Origin: Nissolia schottii
Lineage: Eukaryota; Streptophyta; Magnoliopsida; Fabales; Fabaceae
Length of the DNA: 64,000 bases
Direction: 5' to 3'
Assembly (NCBI GenBank): GCA_003254905.1
Contig: QANU01003176.1
Span: 580,022-644,021 of the forward strand
The notes under the pieces were generated by a model that was not told the DNA's origin, did not search any database, and saw only the letters and a program-made list of their open reading frames with translations. Within the stretch, counting starts at the first letter, position 1; the number at the start of each line of letters is the position of its first letter. The position numbers were made by a program, and so were the translations under genes. Positions 34,150 to 47,764 of the stretch are shown here, piece by piece.

Positions 34150-35712
34150 ATAAGGGCCGATTTTACCAAAATACCCCCACTAACTCTATCATCTTTTATA
34201 GAATTAATTGTCATCATCTTAATCCCCTTTTATTAGAGTTAGTATTACTTATTACATGGACCACACTATCATAGTATTAAAATAATCCTACATTCCATCT
34301 CACAAACGAATCATTATAAACTAACAGTTATTCTTAAGTTGTTACAATTTGAATTTATAGGAACAACTTTGCTGTAATTGATTGATTCGAGGAGGATTAA
34401 CGAACAAAACCACAAATATAATGAATCAAATTAATAAAGAGCTAATATAAAGTTCAACTAAATAAATCAAGAAAAATAATGAGTGCCATTAAGCCGGAGA
34501 TGATACTCAATATCAGTAGATGATTTACATTATCAAGCAAATATAAGAACGAGGAATTTACTAATGGATATGACAAACAATACATATTCGTATGTATATA
34601 CCCTAACAAGTAATAATATCTACTTCACATGGCCATGAATCATGAAAATATGTCACGGTGTGCACCGACTCAAAGTACATTTATAACGTACAATATATCA
34701 TCCCTTTTAACTAATAGTTTATTGCAAATATTATACGTCACAAATTAAGCTACTTAGATTTTAGATTTCCAATCCGCATATTTTTTGGATTGGATTGTAT
34801 TCTCTCTTCAAATTAAGAAAAATAAAATAAAATCAAACTAATTAAGCAAAACACAAAGAATGGGTTAATGTCTTAGGACGGTGCCACTTGGCGTAGAGTT
34901 TTGAGAGTCATCATCCACACAGCTAAGACCTCACAGCAATTCATAGCCGTCCACGGAGATTTTGCCACCAATGGAAGGTTGATGATCATGCATTTATGTA
35001 ATTAGTTACATTTATTTAGAGAAAGGTCCACGTACCGGTTGACTAAGATATTAAATCATTGTTATTTAAATGGTTGACTAAGGATGAAATAAGAATTTGA
35101 AAGGAAACTTGGAACAAAACTTGAGAGATTCAACATCAATCAACAAAATCTTTGGTCTCACATGACATGTGATTTTATGATTATAACACCTACTGTGGCG
35201 GTGTACATAATTTTCATTTGAATTTCTTCAACATACAAACATATGATGCCACACAAAACTATGGAATAGGGTCCCAGGTTTTAATTGACGAACATCCTGG
35301 CCATGGTAAGTGTATCATCTTATATATTGCTTTAAATGGGTTTGACAACGTTCCCATTGATGATAATTTTCTTCCGTTGAATTAAAAACAAAAAAAAACA
35401 CCCATTATCTTATAAAAAAATAAGACATATCTTCAAACTCTTTTAATATTTAAGAAATTACTTACTGATAATGAGTATGTTTTATTTATCAACGGATTAT
35501 TTAAATTTATATATATATATATATATATATATAAACAACAAACATCATTCTAACTACTAACCGCTAACTAATTCATGAATTGTGTACAAATGTCATTGTT
35601 TGATTCATCTCTAATATTTTTGACCTCATAATTTGACTAAGGGTTAGGGTTCCTGCACTGCTGTCATGCAAGAGAATCGTGACTAATATTTAAGGTTAAC
35701 TGGATGTCTTTC
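34150..35712. other. AT-rich intergenic DNA
   Basis: Contains an AT microsatellite at about 35507-35533. No gene recognised. Confidence 0.5.
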
Positions 35713-35717
35713 ATTTA

Positions 35718-35941
35718 TGTTAGAATATCTATTAGAATAAAATAAAATCAATAGTATATCTTTGATTGATTTAGACTGATTTAGTTTTGACATTTAAATT
35801 GATTCTGTCTTTATATTTCTGATTATGTTCCTAACCTATAAATAGACTTTATTTCATTGTAAGTGACACAACTTTAATAATACAATATTTATTTATTCTC
35901 TTTTGTATTCCCCTTTAGCCGTTTATTCAAAATGTTTAACG
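35718..35941 (+). mobile_element. Solo LTR related to the TRIM at 3.0-4.0 kb
   Basis: Starts TGTTAGAATA and ends AATGTTTAACG, flanked by a perfect 5-bp duplication ATTTA (35713-35717 and 35942-35946). It shares the CCTATAAATAG TATA region, the CCCTTTAGCC motif and the AATGTTTAAC end with the TRIM LTRs, so it is from the same family. The length (224 bp) also agrees. Confidence 0.8.
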
Positions 35942-36044
35942 ATTTAAACGTTTGAGATATTGCTAAGCAACATAAACATATATAAATTTCGTATAAAGTC
36001 AACTTTAAAGAGATAGGTAAAATAAAGATTGTAGCACTAGTTTA

Positions 36045-36294
36045 AATCATAATTTTGGTCCCTAAACGTCTCATTGATTTTAAATTTAGTCCTTACAAAA
36101 ACAAAAATGCAAATTAATTGTTACACGTACAATCAGTTAAAGAAAAACAAAAAAAAAAAATACCCTCTCACTTTTACCTACTATCATGGTTTGTTTCCCT
36201 ATAATATTTAACTAAACAAGTAAAATGATCATATCATACTTGGTAAGATGACTCATTAAAAAACTTAATCGTAATTTCATTTGGCATTTCTTAG

Positions 36295-36325
<31 letters not shown>

Positions 36326-36499
36326 CCACTTAATTTATTGCTTAATTGGTTATTATGTAGTAAAATAATTTGGATACTCAATTATTATGTAGTAAATGAT
36401 AAAATTCAGTATGCGAAAGGACCGTTTTTTTTTTATAAGTATTAAATTCAAAATTGATAACGTGTATAGGGACCAAAATTATATTTTAACCTAAACAAT
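36045..36499. mobile_element. MITE with ATAATTTTGGTCCCTA terminal repeats
   Basis: GTTTAAATCATAATTTTGGTCCCT at the left end is the inverted counterpart of AGGGACCAAAATTATATTTTAACC at the right end (about 36469-36492). Interior is AT-rich and non-coding. This end motif is widespread in legume genomes by my recollection. Confidence 0.6.
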
Positions 36500-36986
36500 A
36501 TTTTTATTGAAAAAAAAAATCTCCATCGATGACTTAATTTGTTAAGTCATGAATAAAATATATTCGATGCTTTGACAATATTAATTGCATGTCAAAAGAT
36601 AGTTTATTGCTTCAACATATTGGTTTCCCACAAAACCCATTCTTCAAAGTTCAGTTTCATGCATCCACAAGCTTCAAATATAAATGGTTTCATCATGTAT
36701 ATATATATAGAGAGAGAGAGAGAGAGGACTTTTAACATTCGAAGGATAATCAAATGTTTGAAAGTGCCAACTCACTGACCGACTTTAACATAAAAAAATT
36801 CACACCTTAGCATATTTTGATATTAACATATTAATATGTAGTGTCGTATTGACTTCATGCCCAAAGATACTTGTTTGCTTTTGGATGATGGATTGGGCCA
36901 TTTTAATAAAATCCCAAGAGACAGGGAAGATCCCATCCTTTTGATTTGCATTCCCTCAATAATTGATAATTTTCACTCTTCCCACG

Positions 36987-37019
<33 letters not shown>
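36316..37019. repeat. First copy of a 704-bp direct duplication beside an N gap
   Basis: Matches 37160-37863 at a constant offset of 844 bases, and both copies end in the same AT microsatellite. The two are separated only by the 140-base N run at 37020-37159. Confidence 0.9.
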
Positions 37020-37159
37020 NNNNNNNNNNNNNNNNNNNNNNNNNNNNNNNNNNNNNNNNNNNNNNNNNNNNNNNNNNNNNNNNNNNNNNNNNNNNNNNNN
37101 NNNNNNNNNNNNNNNNNNNNNNNNNNNNNNNNNNNNNNNNNNNNNNNNNNNNNNNNNNN
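37020..37159. other. Assembly gap (140 Ns)
   Basis: A run of N. Reading frames spanning it are meaningless. Confidence 1.
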
Positions 37160-37830
37160 TATATATATACCACTTAATTTATTGCTTAATTGGTTATTAT
37201 GTAGTAAAATAATTTGGATACTCAATTATTATGTAGTAAATGATAAAATTCAGTATGCGAAAGGACCGTTTTTTTTTTATAAGTATTAAATTCAAAATTG
37301 ATAACGTGTATAGGGACCAAAATTATATTTTAACCTAAACAATATTTTTATTGAAAAAAAAAATCTCCATCGATGACTTAATTTGTTAAGTCATGAATAA
37401 AATATATTCGATGCTTTGACAATATTAATTGCATGTCAAAAGATAGTTTATTGCTTCAACATATTGGTTTCCCACAAAACCCATTCTTCAAAGTTCAGTT
37501 TCATGCATCCACAAGCTTCAAATATAAATGGTTTCATCATGTATATATATATAGAGAGAGAGAGAGAGAGGACTTTTAACATTCGAAGGATAATCAAATG
37601 TTTGAAAGTGCCAACTCACTGACCGACTTTAACATAAAAAAATTCACACCTTAGCATATTTTGATATTAACATATTAATATGTAGTGTCGTATTGACTTC
37701 ATGCCCAAAGATACTTGTTTGCTTTTGGATGATGGATTGGGCCATTTTAATAAAATCCCAAGAGACAGGGAAGATCCCATCCTTTTGATTTGCATTCCCT
37801 CAATAATTGATAATTTTCACTCTTCCCACG

Positions 37831-37863
<33 letters not shown>
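37160..37863. repeat. Second copy of the 704-bp duplication
   Basis: I saw no difference from 36316-37019 by eye. It ends in an AT run and an N at 37864, 20 bp before the aldo-keto reductase start codon. Probably an assembly artefact at a microsatellite. Confidence 0.9.
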
Positions 37864-37883
37864 NGAGAGAGAGAGAGAGAAGA

Positions 37884-39929
37884 ATGAGGAGCAATCATGT
37901 GCGTTTGAATTGTGGCATTACAATGCCTCTCATTGGACTTGGCACTTACTCATTCCCTAATGATAGGAAGAAAACAGAACTTGCCGTCCACAATGCCCTA
38001 GAGGTAATGTTTTTTAAACATAGATTCTAGACACCATTTAAATAACTGTGAATTTCAGTTATATACGAGTGTATTTGGTACTAAGAACAGAGATATAAAA
38101 ATAGAAAATTCTTATATTTTCTGTACCTTATTAAAGTTGGGATAAAGGGGGCATAAAATTTTTGTTTGAGGGAATACAAAATTGGGACTTGGGGAGATAA
38201 ATTTTTTTTGTCTTTGTCTCCCTATCTTGTCTTTAAGACCAAATGCAACCTAAGTGTAATCATATAGAATCAGTTAATAATAAAAAAAATGAATAATGTT
38301 TCCAAAAACATAGTTGATTCAACACTTATGTAACAGAAATTCGTACTTATTTGCACACATCTGCATCATAATATTCGAATTCAATAAGGCAACTATTTTT
38401 CATTTTTAGTTCTTAATTTTTCTTATTATTGATACATATGTTTATGTGTATGAAGATTGGTTATACGCATTTTGATACAGCAAAGATATATGGTTCAGAG
38501 CCAGCAGTGGGAAAAGCATTGAATGAGGCAATGTCGGAGGAAAAAGTAGAGAGGCAAGACATTTTCTTGACATCAAAATTGTGGTGTAGTGATCACCATG
38601 ATCCTGTTTCTGCATTGAAACGAACTCTTGAGTAAGCACATTCATTAATTGAGCCCTTGAATTAAATTAAATTTCCCCAGTAAAATTAGTGTAAATAAAT
38701 TGCATTTTCTTGCCTTAGCCTTTGCATTTACAAGATTTATTTGTCTAAAGTAAATCGAAAACAAAATAACATGAAATGCATTTGGTGCTATCATTACCAA
38801 ACTCAAAATCTCATGGGATAACAAAAACAACGGACTGATTAAGCTAGTGATCCAGAATATGTGATATGTGATAGAATCTTTTAATATCCAATCTAATTAC
38901 TTAATTCTAAAGAAAGGGAGCAAAAATGGGTGTATATATTGATCTTTTTTCATAAATTGAAAACAGGAATTTGGGGATGGAATATCTGGACATGTACCTA
39001 GTGCACTGGCCTGTTAAGTTGAAGCCATGGGTTAACTATCCTGTCCCTATTAGTGAAGATGACTTTGAGATTTTGGACTTTGAGGCCACATGGGCTGGGA
39101 TGGAGAAATGCCTTGAGATGGGGTTGTGTAGGTCCATTGGGGTTAGCAATTTCTCTACCAAGAAGATTGATTGGCTTTTAGATTTTGCTTCTACACCCCC
39201 AGCTGTTAATCAGGTATATATAAGTTGCTATTTGAAGAGACAAATCTCTTGCTTTCAAGATTTCTTTTTGTGGTTCACATTCAATTCAATGATGTGCTGA
39301 ACAGCATATATTAGAGCAAGTAATAATTTCTACTGCCGTGTGGTATTTCTTGGTGCTTAGGTGGAGATGCATCCAATGTGGAGGCAAGGAAAGCTCCGAG
39401 AGACTTGTGGGGACCACAAGATCCATGTAAGTGCCTACTCACCACTTGGTGGGCCAGGGAATGCATGGGGATCCACAGCTGTGGTTCATCATCCAACCAT
39501 CCAATCAATTGCCTTCAAACACAAGGCAACTCCAGCACAGGTATAAAAAAAAAAAAGAAAAGAATACTGGAGTATCATAGCATTGTTCATGATGTACAAT
39601 AATATTGTACAATTGATACCTGATATATTTGAATTTTAATCATTAGCAGAATGAAAAGAATTGTATTTTAAATTGTTGTCTTTTCAAATTGATTTATGAA
39701 GGTTGCATTGCAATGGGGACTATCAAATGGATCAAGTGTGATTGTGAAGAGCTTCAACCAAGAAAGAATGAAGGAAAATATAGGATCATTTGATCTGAAA
39801 TTGGATGAGGAAGATATATTAGAGATTGAGAAATTGGACGAAATGAAGATTATGAGAGGGGATTTCCTAGTTAATAACACCACAAGTCCTTACAAAACAA
39901 TTGAAGACCTTTGGGATAATGAAATTTGA
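37884..39929 (+). CDS. NADPH-dependent aldo-keto reductase (plant AKR4-type)
   Basis: Cytosolic-type oxidoreductase reducing carbonyl compounds with NADPH. Five exons: 37884-38003, 38456-38631, 38967-39213, 39361-39540, 39702-39929; all GT-AG and in phase, 316 aa, the normal family length. The catalytic tetrad is complete: Asp47 and Tyr52 (HFDTAKIYGSE), Lys81 (LTSKLW) and His112 (YLVHWP). The IGVSNF strand motif and the C-terminal coenzyme motif VIVKSFN are present. It resembles the AKR4B group that includes chalcone/polyketide reductase, methylecgonone reductase and deoxymugineic acid synthase relatives; the substrate cannot be told from sequence. No signal or transit peptide. The start lies directly after a GA repeat and an N, so the promoter shown is unreliable. 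Confidence 0.93.
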
Positions 39930-41100
39930 AAGGCTATACATAGAAAATGTTGTAATTCAGATACCTCAGCGGGGGAAGATTGAAGAAAATTTTTGTTTCA
40001 ACTCAAATGTTTTCTTTTATGTTATCTAATTTAAAATTTTGTACATTTTATTTCTGTTGTTGCTTATGAGTTGTATTTCTCTTTCTTCCTCCACAAATGT
40101 CATCCAATTTAATCTTTTAAGTACGTGACTCAAGTCTAACTATGGATAATTGCATGAAACAAAAATGGCTATTAAAATACATTTTTAAACCTAAAAGACT
40201 AGCTTATAACCTATAGACTTAGAAAATGTCCATTAACAATTCATCTTTGTAAGGTAGTATTCTTTCTTAGTTGCTCTTATAAGAATACAATATGATTATT
40301 TTTTATATTAAAAAATATGATAAGATTTTTTTTATATTCAAAATAGAAAAACAAAATTATAAGTAAGCCCACTTATTGGGCCTAATAGCCTTTTTTTAGC
40401 ATTTATGGCCTGACCTATTTAATTAAAAATGCTTTTTTAAAAGCATTGATCTCACTTGTTTATTAAATGTGTTAGGTTGAACTAAGCCCTAAACGAGTCA
40501 GGCCAAAGGCTCCCAACGGGCGGCCTAACCTACTTCCACCCCCTAGCAACTACCTCTGCCTATAAGCTTTAGTTGTAGCCTTAGGAAAGAAAGATCGAGA
40601 ACTAATGTATGTAACTAAAATGCTTATTTATTATCTAATACCATGTAAAATATAGACAATACTAATGCTTAATATCTAATAATGTAATGTTGGCAATACA
40701 ATAGTTAAATATTAATGTCATAATAATTACAAACTTTTATGAGAGCCCACTGCTTTCTTTCTCCAAAGCCATGGTATCTGGCAAATTACAATGTTAATGA
40801 GACCAACAATGAGTTTGAGCAGGCAGATAAAAATTGGTGCAGTCCAACATAGCATCTTACATGATGAACAAACTAGTTTCCCTTTTGGTTTTGGATAATT
40901 TATTCTCCACTTACAACCTGTATGCAGCATTCATCTTTTGATGACAAAAGCCAAAATACTTGAGTTTGATATTATGATGAGACATGACTAACTGAAAGCC
41001 TGAACCATCGAAGTGCAGCGAATATTATAGAGAAGACGAGAACGAAAGTATAGCTTAATTGGCAGCCGATTTCATACCTGTCAACGTTGGAACATTACAG
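39930..41100. other. Intergenic region between two convergent genes
   Basis: Contains 3' flanks of both genes and, at about 40360-40550, GGGCCTAATAGCC/CTAAACGAGTCAGGCC sequence ending CACCCCCTA. That looks like a fragment of the hAT-like family seen at 17-18 kb. No gene. Confidence 0.5.
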
Positions 41101-41103
41101 CGA

Positions 41104-44100
41104 CTATTCTGCAGCTACTTGGTCAACATTTTCACTCGACCCCAAGGAAGTACCTTGCTCGATGCACTGAAAGATGACAAATTAGAAGTCATTACTGAAG
41201 ACAAGGAAATTACAATCAAATCAAATTATGCACATGTGCATTACCTGAAGAAGGTGGTTATGCAGCCAATCCAAAGTTTGAGGAAATGTTGTAGCTGTTA
41301 CGTTGACCACAGTCAATCCCTGAAACATAAAATTTGGGCTCGATCAATGTTAAAAATTTCAGAATCTTAAGCTAGAAGGATTCAGTAGAGAAGTATATTT
41401 TTGGGACATTACCTGCGATGTGAATGAGCACAGATAATCTTGTATGGTTTTCAAGTTGGCTATAAGCTTATCTTTATCCTGTAAATTGAACAACATAATT
41501 CAGAAACCAGGTAAGAAAGATTGAAACCTGATTGTATAAGTCACGTTGCCACATTATGGTGCAACTCGCAGGTACTCAGCATGAGGGTTCATTTTAGATG
41601 TTATGGTACCTTGTCTGGGCATTTATCATTAAATGTTCGAGAGGAGATCCATTCCTCAAGTAATGCCTGCGAGTAAGATACGAGAAGTCCCACTAAATTA
41701 TATGACTTCTACAAGAAATTGATGGAATCGGATAACAAGACCTGCCACTTAGGCTGTTTCACAATATTCATTCTTATTGCTTTGATAAGAAAAGAAAATG
41801 GAAAATAAGACAACCTTATGATCAAACTCAGCCATCTTCAGAACGATAGGCACAATTATTGGTTTGGGACCTGACTTCTTACTAACATTAGTTTTCTCCG
41901 TCTCCGTTTCTTTAAGAGAAGCAGTACCTGCAGGACAAACTTGGTAGACATAATTTGCCACAAATCTTAAACTGGAAACACAGTGCCTATTCATGCATAT
42001 TACAGCTTCCTCTACGCATGTGCGCACATTCTTCTCTCCAGAAAGGAACAAAACAGCTTTAAAGCATGATAAATAATAGTGACTACCTTGATGTTCAGAC
42101 ATGCTTCCAGCTAGACCCATGGCTTCGATAGATTTTGATACCGCATCGACTTGGTCAGCAGATATTCCCTCAACCGGGCTCAAAGTCCTGGAACCACCAT
42201 TATTCTCGTCACCACTACCTTCATTAATATTTTTTATTTGTACTGTACCATTATCATCTGATGCCACAGGTGCTGAATTTATCCCTTTATTTTCTGCTTG
42301 TACACCCAAAGGTGATTTATGCTCATCGTCTACTAAATAAATGCTAGGATCCAAATGAATTCCCTGTCATTATTAAGATAAAAACAAAGAAAATGAGCTC
42401 TTAATAAGAGAAACACTATTACGCAGCATACACAAGGAAAAGTCCACTATATACATATCCACACACACCTCAATTATGATTGGCTTTCCATCTTTCATTG
42501 CCTTTTTCAAATCACCAGCCAAACCTAAAAACCAAATATCAATATAAAAACGAAGACAATCAACTATGAAGGAAAAATAAATATCCACAGCATTCTGTCA
42601 AGAAAAAAGACTAATTATAATGATAATAACCAAATTCAATTTTAAAAATGATAGAGATCTCAAGCTAGAAAGAACTGAGAAAACCTTTGCGAACAACTCT
42701 GCATTCTCTGCAAAATTCAGTTATTAACTCCTCTGATGAACTAAAGTCTCTGGCCCATACAGGTGTTGATGCCAATGGTGCACTATATCACAAGAAAATA
42801 ATCATTTAGATATGATATATAAAAATATAAAAATATGTATAAGCAACAATCACTCTCTAGTCGTAAAAGATACAAAAATCACCCAGAAAAAGAATGAAAA
42901 TGCTAACAGAAACTTAATATTTGTCAAAGCTCAAAGGCCTTTGATACATGTTGACACTTACGAAGTTCTATCATTTAAAATATAATACATAAATTGAATT
43001 AAAAATCTTGAAAAATAAAGTGTATTTCACATTTGGATTTTAAAATGCGAATGCATAAATAGCAATATGCATCAAAAGAACTATAGAAATTGAACACATA
43101 CCAGCAGCTAGAAAGAAACATTAAAAACTAAAAGCAGCAATCACTAATGTAATTAGCAAGACTAACATCAGCCATACCATATGAATTCAAGCATAATATT
43201 GCATTAAAAGCGTGGGTTTTCAATGTTATGAGAACATTATATGAACTTTTGGAGTGAAGACATGAACATGGTTTCACAAGCAAATACTTTCAGGCCAAAA
43301 GTAGATGCCGCCATAGCAAGGCCTAGTTTATAAGATTTATGAAAAAACACTCGTAGTGACTAAAATAACTTCCAATCAAAACAAAAATACTAGTCAACTT
43401 AAGAATGAAGCAAGGAAGTTCAGGGCATACTCTGTTGATGTGCGCAACAATTCATAAACCATATCTGTCTATCAGAATCAACAAGAAAAAAAGGTCAAAA
43501 TAACTTGTATATAATTTCCAACAACCAAAATAAAATACAAGGGCACAGCTCCAATCAGGTGGCAGTCAACTGAAACTGTCCTTAATTTATATGAAAGGGG
43601 GATTCAGTTTATACCTGCAAGACATTTGGCAAATTCAGCCTCTGTGCAAGCTGGGTGGCAATAGTAGACTTCCCAACACAAGCAGTTCCGCAGACAAGGA
43701 TTACCAATGGAACTCTTTGATGGTGAAATCTGGATGGATGGCGAAAGCAGGAAAATGGAAAAAGAAGATTCATTATTAATTGAAAATATATCACCCACAA
43801 GTAATTTCTTTTTCTTTTCAGCATTTTTTTCCCATTAAACATTATCATGGGATTTTTCACTTCAATACCCTACAACTAGAAACAGAGGGCAGGCCCGACA
43901 GCATACAAGCATACATTTCAGTACCATTCAGTTTGGTCCAGACTGATGCCTATAGCTCAGCTAACTATGATATTATCATTTTATAAACAAAGAAGGAAAC
44001 AAGAAGAGAATTTTTTTCTTTTCAATAGAAAACCACAATAATATATTAACATTAGCTAACTGTTGGAAAAAAGGAAACTTGTCCCCGACATAAAGATTGC

Positions 44101-45380
44101 ATACTAGCCTCGTCATCATCTTATAACGATTTATGTACTCTTGTCCATATCCCCGCCGCTCCATAAGCTGAAAAAACATCGCCTTATTAGAAAGTTTCTA
44201 TAGATTAAATCACAATCAGAATTTAGAAAATCGAGGGATTCAAGCTGTGGTCATTTCTAACAAAATCCTGAAGAAATTCCTCTAATAAAGGTAGGCATGG
44301 AGAGAGCAGCAAAGCCAGGAAAAGTGGGACGGGGTGCATGTTGGAGAACTCAAACCAAAAATTTGGCATACCTTAAATAGGTTGACTTCCAAGTCGGACT
44401 GAGAGCTGCAGCCCAAAAAACAACAATGAAAGAAACAGTTTAACTAACGATACCAGAATTCAGCAGGAGAAAAAACAAGGTGTGCCGGAGAAAGGGGGGG
44501 ATAAAACATCAGGAAAACAGAGAAGGAAGAGATGCAGAATAACATACACATCTAGAAGGCTGTTGTCTATGAGCAGCTTCTTCAATTCGAGAGCAATTTT
44601 AATAGCTACATGGTTTGGAATCTGAAATCAGCAAGCAAATATAATAAATGATGCTCGCATCCCTACCAGGTTTCATCAAATCAAATTCACATTGCAGCAT
44701 GAATCCAAATCCAAAGTATAGTCTAAACTAAATATAAATGGCCAGCGTTTATCAGGCATGAGTGTCATTTAGAAACAAGATGACAGAATAAATAACATAA
44801 AAAAATAACAATTATACAATACTAAGGCTAGTAGGCTACACAGCAGCATGAACAGTGGTTGAGTTATACCTTGGTAACCGTAAGCATTCTACTGAGCAAA
44901 AATCTGGATAGAACATAGTAGTGATCCGCATTATCACCCAACCACACCTTCACCTATAAGCCACAAAACCCATTATAAAAAAAAAGGCATTTTGAAATAT
45001 ACGGATTACGGAAAGTGAAACACTACTATTCTCTGTTTCTCCCGAATGCCCCAATATAAAAGGGACTTTGAAATTGAAATTCTCACAATTAGCTCATCTG
45101 GGTATTCTAAGAAAAAGGCTAATTGAAATTGAAGTAACCAAACCCAGATTCCAAATTGATGGAGGCATGAATGCGATGAAGAAAAGATTCGATTTTGAGT
45201 ATGTGGAAAGAGTAATGCAGAGAGAATGTGATTGATGGTGGTGGTGGTTGGGGTTACCTTGACGAAATCATACTTGGAGGAAGCGTTGCGGGAAGAGAAT
45301 CTGACGGAGGGAAGCTTTTCGTCGTTGTCATCGCCGCTGACGGGGCTTGACACCATCATCACTCCTTTGTCCTTCTTCAT
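41104..45380 (-). CDS. ATP-cone and P-loop kinase-like protein (2-phosphoglycerate kinase/LPA1-related)
   Basis: Fifteen exons on the minus strand: 45380-45258, 44953-44870, 44621-44548, 44405-44372, 44167-44109, 43729-43615, 43468-43431, 42782-42685, 42524-42469, 42363-42087, 41927-41815, 41666-41610, 41478-41413, 41319-41245, 41166-41104; total 443 aa. Residues about 37-125 look like an ATP-cone. Walker A GTACVGKST is at 139-147, followed by a kinase-like core with TDMVYELLRTST and KPIIIEGIHLDPS. An acidic low-complexity linker (about 245-310) precedes a conserved C-terminal region with LDWLHNHLLQ. Plant relatives are annotated as 2-phosphoglycerate kinase-related or LPA1 proteins, linked to phytic acid level in seeds; whether this protein is a kinase is unproven. 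It is shorter than the long LPA1 form. Intron 5 requires a GC donor (AG|GCTAGT). The start is the first in-frame ATG. Confidence 0.9.
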
Positions 45381-47764
45381 CGATTCTTCTGCGACTCTCT
45401 CACTCTGTTCTGTTCTGTGGATCAATCAAAGCGAGTGAGCTCAATTTTGGTTTTGGGATTTTATTTTCTAATGATATATGTTAATTCACCTATCATTTCT
45501 TCCTTTTGAGGGGAAAAAGGAAAATGTTTTCTTCTCAATTTGTTATTCTTCCTTTTTATGGGAAAGGAAAGTCTTTAGATCTTTACACATAGGTGTAATT
45601 GCTACGAAGGAATTCTTCATTTTGGTTCTCAAAGTGTTATGAGTGTTGTTTGAAATTTAAAATTTGATTTTTTAGTCATTGAAATTGTAAATTGCAGGTT
45701 AAATTGGTCCATCAATTTATTATTATTATTGTATTGCATGTTTTCACAATTTGCATGGAAACACTAAAGGTTAAAAATATGAGTGTCACGACACTTGAAG
45801 TTATAAATCTTAGTTGCTATTTAGCTTCATTTACTGTCATCTGGCGACCTTATTTGCAGTTTGGCGACCTCATTTGCACTTTTAAGTGCAACTACAACTC
45901 ATTTGCAGTTGTTATTGTCACTTTAAAAGTGATAAATCAATAAAAATGTGACAATATATGAATTGAATGACTAATTTGAACTACAACTTATAATTTCAAG
46001 AATTAAAAAGTCTCTGTACGATCCTCAGCAACCCCAGGGGCGTCTCATGCGAGACGCCTAAGCAACTTGCGCGAGACGTTTTGGGTAAGATGTCTCTTGC
46101 GAGACGCATCACTAACTCGTGCGAGACACTCGTCGTGTTAGCTCCGCGTTTTTTCACTTTGGACACATTTTCTAGGCATGACCCGTCCATTTGGCCATTC
46201 CCCCCTTGTTCTAATTCGGTTAGAATTCATTCTTCCCTATTAGAAGAGTTCTACTCAATTCTTTCCCTCTTGGTAGGTCATCATTCCTTCTTTTAGGATG
46301 ACTTAGGTAGTAAACTCTGGCGGCGGCGCCGTGTTGATAATGGCTTATGGTGGTCCTCAGGATGCCATGGTGATGCAAGAACGCCTGCGGGGCGTACTAG
46401 TTTAAAGTTTTGTTGTATGGGTTTCTCATGGGGGTTTGATTGGCTTTCCAAGTGCCAACGCCATGCCGCTAGGAGCCCCCAGTGTCAGCGTCTACAACAT
46501 TTCAAGTGAATGGCGGTCTCAGTGCGTCGGTGGTCTACCAATTGAATCAATTGTGTCATGACATGTTAGGGACTTATTAGATAATTTATTTAGTTATAAC
46601 ATGTTAGCCAGATACATGCATAATCAATAATTGCTATGTATGCCAAACTATGCCATAAGATGTTATATGCCATGTTACAATATGTTATTTTATATATTAC
46701 GCCATGTTAATAGAAATTTTAAGTTAATTAACTTTTCTTTGGTTAAAGCAAAAGAATATCGATTTGGAGAAAAAAAAAACTTGTGTCTAAAAAGATCAAT
46801 GGAATGTCAAAATTTACTTCCTTTGTGATCTATCCGTGGGGTTATAATTGAGAAAAATGAATTGTCATGCATGAACATTTTAGTTGAAAAATAGCAAATA
46901 CAAAAGTAACATTATATGAGAGATATTCTAGAGTGAAGACATCACTTTAAATGATAAAAAAATGATATTCTTGTACTTAAACGGTTGTAATTTAATAACA
47001 AATTTAAAATAATAAACAATTTAATTTATTAGGACGCTTGATAAAATCTTAGATGTTATGTATCAATACCCTTAATGTTTAGGGAACATCGGAGCAAACC
47101 CCATATTTTTTACGTACTAAATACTAAAATGACGTAAATATTAGTAATATTTTAAAAACTTTCAAGACTTCATCTTCTTTTGTAACTTCATTTAATATGC
47201 ATGAAGTTTGGTAAGAAGACATCATTACTCTAGCTTTACAGTTTGGCAATTTTCACAAGATAGATATAGATAAATAGATAGATAAATGATATTGAATGGT
47301 GAGAAATGAAACTGAACTAAGTCCATGAAGCTACTTTTGAAACTGCGGGGGATCCGCACCCCCTTTAAATCTAGCTTTTTAAGTGCTGAAAGACAACTAC
47401 AAGTGATGTGAATAATCATAAAATTATGCAAAGCTTATAGCATCTTTCAAGTTCCACAGGCCCACCACCAATAACGGCAGCATGGTTACTTATTTGAACT
47501 AAACCTTCAATTTGTCAAAAAAACAAAAAAATTGCACAGGAAGGGAACAATGTACCCAACTTCTACGTAGAGATGAACTGGGTTAGGCTTATACATTTTT
47601 TACATTTTCTAGACTATTTTCCTTAGTCTTGACGGTAGAAAAAACAAGAACCATATCCCACCGTCAACATCTAAGTGATTACATATTAGTATAATTTTTC
47701 ACTAATGTCAGTGAAAAGTAATCTGTTTCTAAGATAAAACTAAACATAGCAAATTATCCATGCA
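45381..47764. other. Intergenic region with repeat debris
   Basis: Contains a promoter region for the divergently placed gene at left, then at about 46030-46140 a short GCGAGACG(C) repeat cluster with five to six units, and a GC-rich stretch to 46510 resembling retroelement LTR debris. The rest is AT-rich. No supported gene. Confidence 0.45.

Noticed and set aside
36956..37289. Reading frames across the N run
   Set aside because: They consist largely of undefined residues and microsatellite translation.
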